Shown here: piece after piece, positions 16,571-23,788 of the stretch | How positions within the stretch are numbered: position 1 is the stretch's first letter | Layout: the number at the start of each line of letters is the position of its first letter | Translations under genes and position numbers: made by a program | NCBI GenBank assembly: GCA_001970855.1 | Contig: LSSN01005707.1 | Location: 1-23,788, forward strand | Reading direction: 5' to 3' | Origin: Smittium culicis | Lineage: Eukaryota > Kickxellomycota > Harpellomycetes > Harpellales > Legeriomycetaceae | DNA: 23,788 bases | Notes under the pieces: generated by a model | The model's database searches: none | What the model saw: only the letters and a program-made list of their open reading frames with translations | Told to the model about the DNA's origin: nothing

Positions 16571-18899
16571 TCTTTTTCTTCAATATTCATATTTTAAGTA
16601 AATTTTTAATCTTTAATAGCCAATTTTTCGAATTGTATCGATCTTCTATGTTGTATCAGCTAGGAATATAATATTTTGTCAGAAATTTGAAAATTATTTT
16701 AATTTTAAATAATTAATATTGAAAATCTTATAATTTAAGCGGTTGCGTTACTTTACGAAAGAATTTAAGATACGAAAATAAAATAGAAGCACTTTCACTT
16801 TTGACCCTAAAAATTTTTTATTTTATTTTATTTTTGTTTCTTTCTTTCTTTCTTAAAATAGTATTTACACTAACATTATATTACCAAAGATCTTTTTTTA
16901 TTTGAAAGATGTGATTACTCTATTTCTCTCTGTACCATCTACTTATTAACTCAACTAATACTAGACATTATTATATATTTTTAACTTTATTTAGTATTTT
17001 TCTTTTTTTTCCATTTAGTCGCTATTTTTTAACATTAAATTTTTAATTACCGTACAATATCCATTAAGTGTAATTTTTATAAGATTATTGATTTTCATTA
17101 ATTCTATCTCAATTTATTATAAACTATAATAAAATATTCTAAAAAATATTATAATTTTTTTTAAAAATGTGTATTGACATTAAGAAATGTATTTTGTTTG
17201 CTGTTAAAAAGACTTTAAGAAGTGTGATAGCTGGATCACTAATACAAATACTGAATTTAGTAAATAAATATATGCTTTATTTATTAAAAAATTTTATTTA
17301 TTTATACTTTTATATGACTACTAATATATTTATAATTTAAAGCAAAAAATTTTGAAACCTTGTATTTTAATTATAATTAAATTGTCAATATATCGCAGCA
17401 TATTACGTGCGAAAAAATATTAAAGCAGTCAATAAATAATAAAATATTATTATTAAGCAATTTTATGGGTTAAATTATTATATAAACCCCTCTATAATTA
17501 TAGCTACCTGAACCAATAGAGAAAAGGAAATGGGAAAATAGTATGAATGAGAATTCTAGTACCATCTTGAAATTTCCCCACCTCCAAATTTTGACTAAAA
17601 AAATTAAAAATTATTATAGATAAATCTATGTGGAATAATTTAAACTTATTAAATTATTATCTGAAATATTTTATTTATTATTATAAATATACCAATATTA
17701 TTTCTGATGTAAGCAAGAAATAAACATGTAATAAAATCTACTATTTGGATCAAATTAATCCAAGTAATAGCGCCAAGTATCAATTATGGTGTTGAAATTA
17801 TAATGTTTAATAATTTATTTTAAACCTTTTTTATTAATATTTTCATAATTTTAGAGGGATCTATTAAGATTTTTTGAGACATACTAATTCTAAAAATTAA
17901 AAAAATATTATTAATATTTTGCAAACGATATGCTTTAATTTCGCTTATATTTGCATTAAATATATTTTTTTTAAAGTATTTGGTGTAATTATTTTGGTCA
18001 AAATTTTATTATAAATAATTTTTTATTAATTTTTTATTTAATTAATGTTTTATAAATATTTTTTCTATTTTATAGAATTTTCTGTGTTTTTTTTGGCTTA
18101 ATTACAATTTATTTATTATTAAAATCATTCATAACAATTATTCCTTTGAATAAAATCGATTTATTTTATTTATGTTAAATAAAGTTGTCTTGATGGTGAA
18201 ATTTTACTTTCCTTATAGGAAATTTTGTTGAGTTTCATTAGCGAGAAAATTATATCGTTTTTCAGAAATTTTTTTTGGTCGAATCTCCCCTCCACCATAA
18301 TTTCAACTAATTGCATATATATACATATATACACAATACCTCAAATATTTATTTCTTTTTAGTTTTTTTTATTAAATTTGTATATATATTATATGTAATT
18401 TAACTAAAAAAATGAAAATAGAAAAAATGTGATTATCTCTGTCTCTCTAATTCATTTTGTTTTTCCATTGAAAGTTAGTAGTATTTATAAAATATAACTT
18501 TATTTAAATGCTCTAATGGATCTATTTATGTTTTAAATTATAAAATGTATATCAATATTTTATCACAATTCTCCCGATTTTAGAATTTAATATCATTTAT
18601 CGATAACTAATATTATGAAAATCCTGTTAGAAATTTTTCTCGTACATAGATCACATAAATGTTTATCTGTATATATTTAGCTAAAGATACTAAAATTTTA
18701 AATATCTATTACTGATATTAACCCTTCAGATATTCATTTTTTAAATATGTATCTATTAATTTATGATATTCTCTCAAAAATAAAGTAAATTTTGTATGTT
18801 TATTTCTATATCAAAAATTTTTAAAATGGATAAAATACGTATTAAGTTGGAACTTTTTATACTTTATTTTATCAAATATTCATTTAAAATCCATTTTTA

Positions 18900-18983
18900 T
18901 TACTATTTATATTTTAATCAGAAAAAAAATATATTATATTACTATTTATATTTTAATCAGAAAAAAAATATATTATATTACTA
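18900..18983 (+). repeat. 39-bp tandem duplication (2 copies plus 6 bases)
   Basis: Units 18900-18938 and 18939-18977 are identical, followed by the first six bases of a third (TTACTA). The unit begins TTACTATTTATATTTTAATC and contains an A8 run. Perfect identity implies a recent duplication in otherwise diverged spacer. Confidence 0.9.
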
Positions 18984-19669
18984 GAAGCAATTTATGCGCT
19001 TTATTATTATTATTTTTTTTTTTAAGCGATTATACTTTATAATCTAACTTACATTAATAAATACTTAGACTAAAAACTTTGTTATATAAGTTTCTTGTCA
19101 GAGAATATATCTAAAATAGCGATTAGAAAATTTTTATAGATATTTGATACTTGAACAAATATATTAAGTATTAGATATCATTATAAATCCAGTATTTATT
19201 TATAGTACATAATAACATGGGCAATCAAAGAGCCACTAAAATATAAGTATTGCAATAAAAATTTCTTATAAGCTATTAATATAACAATATTATAGCAAAA
19301 ATTATACCTAGAAACTCAATTTACAGACACAGATAATTTCCTATAAAAAGATAGATAATAAAAACACCGAAAGGGGGAAATTTAATGGATATTGTTATAA
19401 GTTTAATATTTGATAATTTTTAAATTGATAGTTTTATAGTTGATTTTATACTAAAAATTCTAAAAAAATTAAATTAAAATACGTCAATACGAGTAGTGAA
19501 ATATATCCTCGCAAAAAATTTTTATTTTCACAAAATCAAAAGAAGCTTGTAATGAAAAAAATTGCTAAAAATGAATTTAGTTATAGGTACCGTATATTTT
19601 GAATTTCTAAAACTAGGAGAAAAAAATTAAAAAATTTTCTAATCATATAATTATAATTGGATGTTTCCG

Positions 19670-19685
19670 TTTTTTTTTTTTTTTT
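19670..19685 (+). repeat. T16 homopolymer
   Basis: Sixteen T residues followed by GGCTCTCAG. Read on the minus strand this is a body ending CTGAGAGCC followed by poly(A), which could mark the 3' end of a retroposed sequence, but no homology to other parts of the window was seen. Confidence 0.4.
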
Positions 19686-20651
19686 GGCTCTCAGTTATAT
19701 GAAATAGTAACCTTGGAAAATAAATTATATTTCGAGTGAAATTTTCTAGTTTTATATTTACCGTTGTTTACTAAAGTTTTTGTTTATAGTATTAATTTCA
19801 CAATACTAATGCCTGAACTCAAGTTTAATTGATTTCAATAGTCAGTTTAATTTCGAATATTAGATCGTTGAATATATTTTTTATCATTTCTTATAGGATC
19901 TGTGATTTTAAAAGAATTCTTGAGGCGTTATTTTTTTTTAGGATTACTCCTGATTTTAAAATTTTTTTATATTTACTTCCAAAAGGTAAGAAATAAAAAA
20001 CGAAGTTCATTTCTCTTCAATTATTATATAAATTACATACTTTTACTTTATAAAAATTTTTAAAAATCAATTTAATTAAGAAATAAAAATAAATTCTCCG
20101 ATATATGCAATTATCTAGCAATTAAATTTTTCTCTTAGTTACGATATAAATTAGTTTTAATTTTTTTTTAATTGAAATAAAGGTTATAAATAAAACCGTC
20201 ATTTATAAAAGAAATCTTAATAATAATATATATAGTTCATGGGATGTCCAAATCTATTATAGGTAAACAATATATTCAAATATCTTAAAACTAAAAAATT
20301 TTAAACCTTCTATTGATTTTAAATACTCAACACTGTGCTCATCTTAAAAATAATTAAAAATTGTATTTTTTTAATATCTATATTTTTTTTCTTTCCCATA
20401 TAAAGTTTTCCTTAAAAATTTTAACGCCTTATTCTTCTATTAATAGAACATGAATCAAAATTGACATATTTTCAAATCTACCAAGTATGTATATTTTCTA
20501 TTCATACATAACTTGTATTTTTTAAAAACTAAAAATTAAAAATTTTGTTTATTTATAATTTATTTATTTTGACTTGAAAATTTTCACCTGTATTAGATCT
20601 AAATACTAGAATAAGAAATTTAACCTAGAATATATAAATAGCTATTTTCAT

Positions 20652-20876
20652 TTATCCTTTTGCGTTATTTGAATCTCTTGTCGTATCATGGTTGACTGCT
20701 AAATTTATTAGGGCTGTTATGACTTTTATAATGGTTTTAGAATAAACTCTTTCCAAAATAATTCTTAAATCCAATAATGCGAAAGATATTAAATTTTTGA
20801 CTGGTTCTAGCATCAAATTTTCCACATTTTGCATACAAAATACCTTATCTTTTATAAGTTTTTTATCTTCTAAGGA
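20652..20876 (-). pseudogene. Isolated coding-like relic, possibly retroelement gag
   Basis: A 74-codon open stretch begins SLEDKKLIKDKVFCMQ, has an internal ATG at 20834, continues VENLMLEPVKNLISFALLDL and ends TTRDSNNAKG. It is predicted helical with protein-like composition, embedded in spacer with stops on both sides. The helix pattern L-x-P-x-K-x-L-x-x-x-AL-x-D-x-R resembles gag-like regions of DIRS-type elements, but this is only an impression. It could instead be an exon of an unrecognised gene. Confidence 0.3.
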
Positions 20877-22326
20877 TTATTATCTTTATTTATACTGATC
20901 TGAATTGAGCTTATTTTGGTTTCATAATTTATTTAACATATAATAAATGTGTATTGGTTAGTATTATGATATATCCTCTAAATCTAAAGTCGTATTTTTA
21001 TTACAATCTTATTTAATTACACCTGGAACTATAGAATGATAGCTCTAGAACCCAGTGAAAAACTTAAAAACCTATAATTAATCATCAAATTTTCGAAATT
21101 TTAATTATTGAGTAAAGGTCAAAACTTCGGATCCTAAGAAGTCAATTATAAAATCAAAGGTTTTATTTTAATTCTAAAAATACATGGTAATCGCCAGTTT
21201 TTTTATTTTGGACAGAGAGAAAGTTTTTTTTCTTTTTGAGACTTATCTACCTATAACTTTACAGATAGTTCTTTATAAGCTGGTTATAAAAATTATGTAT
21301 CTTTCGCCTAATAGATATCATATAGGTAGTGCTAAATTTCACTTTACTCAGTCAAATTCTATTCTCAGAGATTTTTAACGAATAAACTCATCTACCATAA
21401 TAAAATATCATAGCATAATATAAATAAAATAATCTTAACTTGGTTTACCGTACCCCGAACACTTTTTGTTAGAGATACAAAAATTATTATGAATGCAGAA
21501 CTGATCAGAAAACAGAGTTCATGAAAAAATAATTTTACAGATCATCAGAATCTGGAAAAGAATTTTAAGAAACGAAAAGCTTGATAATCTCAAGATAAAT
21601 ATGAGATCGAAAAATTTTTTCTCTGAATGCGCGTTCACAGATATTAAACCACCTGCTTTTTTATTGATTGATAAATTATGAAAATCATATCTTTGACTAT
21701 TATAGCATGGTTTTTTATTTTATTTTTTTTGCGTTGAAGTATAAATTCAGAATGCCTCTCTTTCTCTATTTTTATATAGTTTTTCAATCAAATATCTAAA
21801 AGCTTTTTTAGATATTCGAAAATGCCCAAAAATTTCTAAAAAATGAATTTCGTGACGCTGCGGAGATTTTTTGGAATAGCATAACTAAAATCCTAACTTG
21901 ATTTTAAATGAATCAGCATAAATTATTCAATGTAAATACCGATTTTATACAAACTCCAAAGCTGATTCTAATTAACTCAAAAATTTTTGTAAAAGCTTCA
22001 AATCTAAATAAATGTAATTAAACCGATTCTAAATATTATATTAAACTCTTAATTAACGATAAATTAGTTTGATAAATTAAAAAAAAAGTAAGTATTTAAT
22101 TATTTTATAACATTAATTATATCGTATATAAACTATATGAATTATAGTCTTAAATCTTGAAAAAAAAATTTTTTTACTGATTTACAATATATTGAACAAT
22201 CGATTTTGTTTAAATATAAAGACAGTAAAATGATCTTTAAATTATTTACATCAGTATAATTATTTAATCTTTATTAAACTCTAAATAAATTATTTTAAAA
22301 ATTAATTTATAATAAAAAGACATAGA
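20877..22326. other. AT-rich region without recognisable gene
   Basis: A 64-codon plus frame (21184-21378) is hydrophobic and has the composition expected from T-rich DNA. A patch at about 21475-21640 (+) shows charged coding-like words (AELIRKQSS, DHQNLEKNFKKRKA) broken by stops, perhaps continuing the relic that follows. Confidence 0.35.
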
Positions 22327-22915
22327 AAACTTAAAGTAATGAAGATTGAAGCTGAATTTTAACAGATATACCTAAGGAAAATCTGCTAAAGAATTTCTGA
22401 TAGCCTCAAAATTATAATTCGTATGTTTATATAATTGTAAATTTTTACCAGAAATAACCAAGAATTAATTCTGCTATAAAAGGTGGAATGTTGAGAAAGA
22501 ACTTTACGAATGAGATTAAAAATTTTTAAAATAAATTTTCTCGGCGCTGGGTGTAAATTATGGCTATACGATTTACAAGAAAAAACCACAAACAAATTCA
22601 AGATAAATTTATCGAAATTTACTATTTAAAAATGATTTAGCAGACTTTTATACAAAGATCAGAAAATCAAAATCTTTCCTGAAAGAAGAAATGATAAAGA
22701 ATAATTGATTGTCAGAGAAAATTATGAAAAGTATTTTCTTGACTACACTACTAAATTTATTTAAGGTCAATTTTTTTTATTGATTAAGTATGAGTTTCTA
22801 TTTCGCTGAGACATATTTATGAAAGAGCTAAAAGATAAACTCAATCAGTTAAAATTTCCAATAGAATAAGGGCTACAAAAATAACAACATGCCGAACTAA
22901 AATAAAAACTATATA
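22327..22915 (+). pseudogene. Decayed coding relic, possibly a copia-type gag
   Basis: Three plus-strand pieces in three frames look protein-like: 22327 onward (KLKVMKIEAEF), 22628 onward (KNDLADFYTKIRKSKSFL, KEEMIKNN, stop, LSEKIMKSIFLTTLLNLF) and about 22797 onward (SLRHIYERAKR, stop, TQSVKISNRIRA). The middle piece recalls the L-x-x-FY-x-K-I…L-x-x-x-M-x…D-E-x-x-x-x-x-LL-x-x-L pattern of copia gag proteins. Weak, by eye only. Confidence 0.2.
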
Positions 22916-23788
22916 TTTTTTTTTAAACAAAGCATCATAGCTTATAAATCAGATTTATTTTTAGAATATATCTAATGAATGTATTTAAGATTTGAAAAAA
23001 AGATGTATAATTCAAAAAAAAATTTAATAGAAATTTTTGCAATTTTCTAGACTCTCTCCGTGAAGGCATAACTAGAAAATTTAAAACATAAATAACATTG
23101 TTTGCGTCTAAATTCGTCATTTTAAAAATCCGACAGAGAATTTTTTTATTTTTATAAAAAAATATTTCTGGTACTCAAGACCTTAAGATTATTTTCCTAA
23201 TATTGAATAAATAAGACAAGTTTTTGAAGTATTACCAATGAAAATATAAAATTATATTATATAAATTTGACTAGATATTTATTAATATCAATTAGAAGAT
23301 ATAATATCGAGCTGAAGTTTCTATAATCAATCTAATTTATATATAGTTTTTTTTTTTTGTTTCATTTCGATTAAATGCTTATTTATATCAATAAAAAAAT
23401 TTTATTATTATTAAATTAACAATAAATTATCGAATTATTCGAAATTTAAAATTATTGCTTCAAATTATAAATTAAAAAAAAAGATAATAAATTAAATATT
23501 CTTGTGAATTTGCTACGAATAAATTAAAGGGTAGGGTTTTTCTCTTAAAAGTTTATTTTGGCGTTGGTTATTTCGTAGTTAATGGAAAGGGTGATGTGTA
23601 CGAATGAATTAAAATTAAATCATATTTTATTATCAATTAATAGAAAATAAATCAAACATATTTAAGAAAGTTTTATTTTAATTTATACCACAAAAAATTA
23701 TGTTAAAATATAAAAGAAATAAAATCGAAATTGTAAAAGTAAAGAGAGAGAGAAGCTTAGAAAAATATTAGGAAATAAAACAAAAAAT
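22916..23788. other. AT-rich right end, no gene seen
   Basis: Only short frames; the minus-strand 61-codon frame (22935-23120) has no support. A GC-richer patch around 23527-23600 (GGGTAGGG, GGCGTTGG) is too short to interpret. The last 40 bases include a GA-repeat (AGAGAGAGAGAAG). Confidence 0.35.

Larger units (their letters stand above)
13140..16690 (-). mobile_element. Decayed DIRS-like (tyrosine-recombinase) retrotransposon
   Basis: Reading the minus strand from about 16690 to 13140 gives, in order, gag-like pieces, a reverse transcriptase, an RNase H with DIRS-type features, a linker and possible recombinase remnants. That is the order of a DIRS element. The best landmarks are GFYSELFNINKK and KMET (RT), LEFWRDQLKSCNG followed by FADSS (connection and first RNase H Asp), NPTDTPSRLSTKVEWSI and GPQKLDLFNS (RNase H C-terminus). 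The reading frame changes several times and is broken by many stops, so it is not functional. GC is higher than in the flanks. No terminal or internal complementary repeats were recognised, so the ends are approximate. A Ty3-type element is a weaker alternative, because the EWS…GP..xDLF segment is characteristic of DIRS-type RNase H. Confidence 0.7.
16700..20651. other. Four kilobases of very AT-rich, gene-free DNA
   Basis: No gene, RNA gene or intact element recognised. It contains a CTTT/CTTTC microsatellite-like tract near 16840-16855, C/T-rich GTGATTA…TCTCTCT patches near 16910-16935 and 18428-18450 that look alike, a 39-bp tandem duplication at 18900-18983 and a T16 run at 19670-19685. 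A frame at 18796-18984 exists only because the tandem repeat has a length divisible by three. Confidence 0.4.

Noticed and set aside
16910..18450. Similar GTGATTA…TCTCTCT patches near 16910-16935 and 18428-18450, considered as a pair of LTRs
   Set aside because: Similarity does not extend beyond about 25 bases and there is no coding sequence between them.
18796..18984. 62-codon plus-strand frame
   Set aside because: Made of I/F/Y/K codons from AT-rich DNA and extended only because the 39-bp tandem unit is divisible by three.
22386..23120. Two minus-strand frames of 71 and 61 codons (22386-22601 and 22935-23120)
   Set aside because: Composition is typical of random AT-rich frames with no motif; the plus-strand pieces between them look slightly more protein-like.
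1..23788. Bacterial systems, CRISPR arrays, tRNA and rRNA genes
   Set aside because: No spaced direct repeats, no T-arm or anticodon patterns and no rRNA-like conserved blocks were noticed; the gene content is eukaryotic.

Overview
The window is eukaryotic nuclear DNA, about three-quarters A+T by eye. It holds two highly conserved eukaryotic protein genes, an 8-repeat Pumilio/PUF RNA-binding protein and the U5 snRNP protein Dim1. It also has candidate spliceosomal introns and decayed retrotransposons, and no bacterial-style operons. A fungus is my best guess. The PUF repeats carry the HGCC-type fifth repeat and HGTR-type third repeat I associate with fungal Puf4/Puf5-like proteins, and the DIRS-type RNase H remnant resembles those of early-diverging fungi. 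Other AT-rich protists, including apicomplexan-like ones, are not excluded.

Layout, left to right. 1-1422: no convincing gene. 1423-1851 (+): DIM1, complete and intronless. 2236-2604 (-): a 122-residue hypothetical protein convergent with DIM1. 2818-3185 (-): a small gene, probably of two exons; its 68-codon second exon is too short to stand out in an ORF search but looks clearly coding. 3186-8281: about 5 kb with no intact gene. It contains a short relic at 3768-3885 (-) that resembles the start of a LINE-type endonuclease domain and a pure A18 tract. 8282-10822 (+): the PUF protein, 846 residues, with two overlapping UGUA-type elements in its own 3' flank. 11440-11690 (-): a second diverged copy of the endonuclease-like relic. 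12391-12723 (-): a frameshifted relic of unknown identity. 13140-16690 (-): a heavily decayed DIRS-like tyrosine-recombinase retrotransposon, with pieces of gag, reverse transcriptase, RNase H and possibly recombinase in the expected order. 16700-23788: very AT-rich and gene-free as far as I can tell, with a 39-bp tandem duplication, a T16 tract and two faint coding relics that could be retroelement gag.

The functional genes act in post-transcriptional RNA metabolism: DIM1 in the U4/U6.U5 tri-snRNP, and the PUF protein in 3'-UTR-dependent control of mRNA. They are far apart and there is no sign of co-regulation. Most of the rest looks like a graveyard of retroelements eroded into AT-rich spacer.
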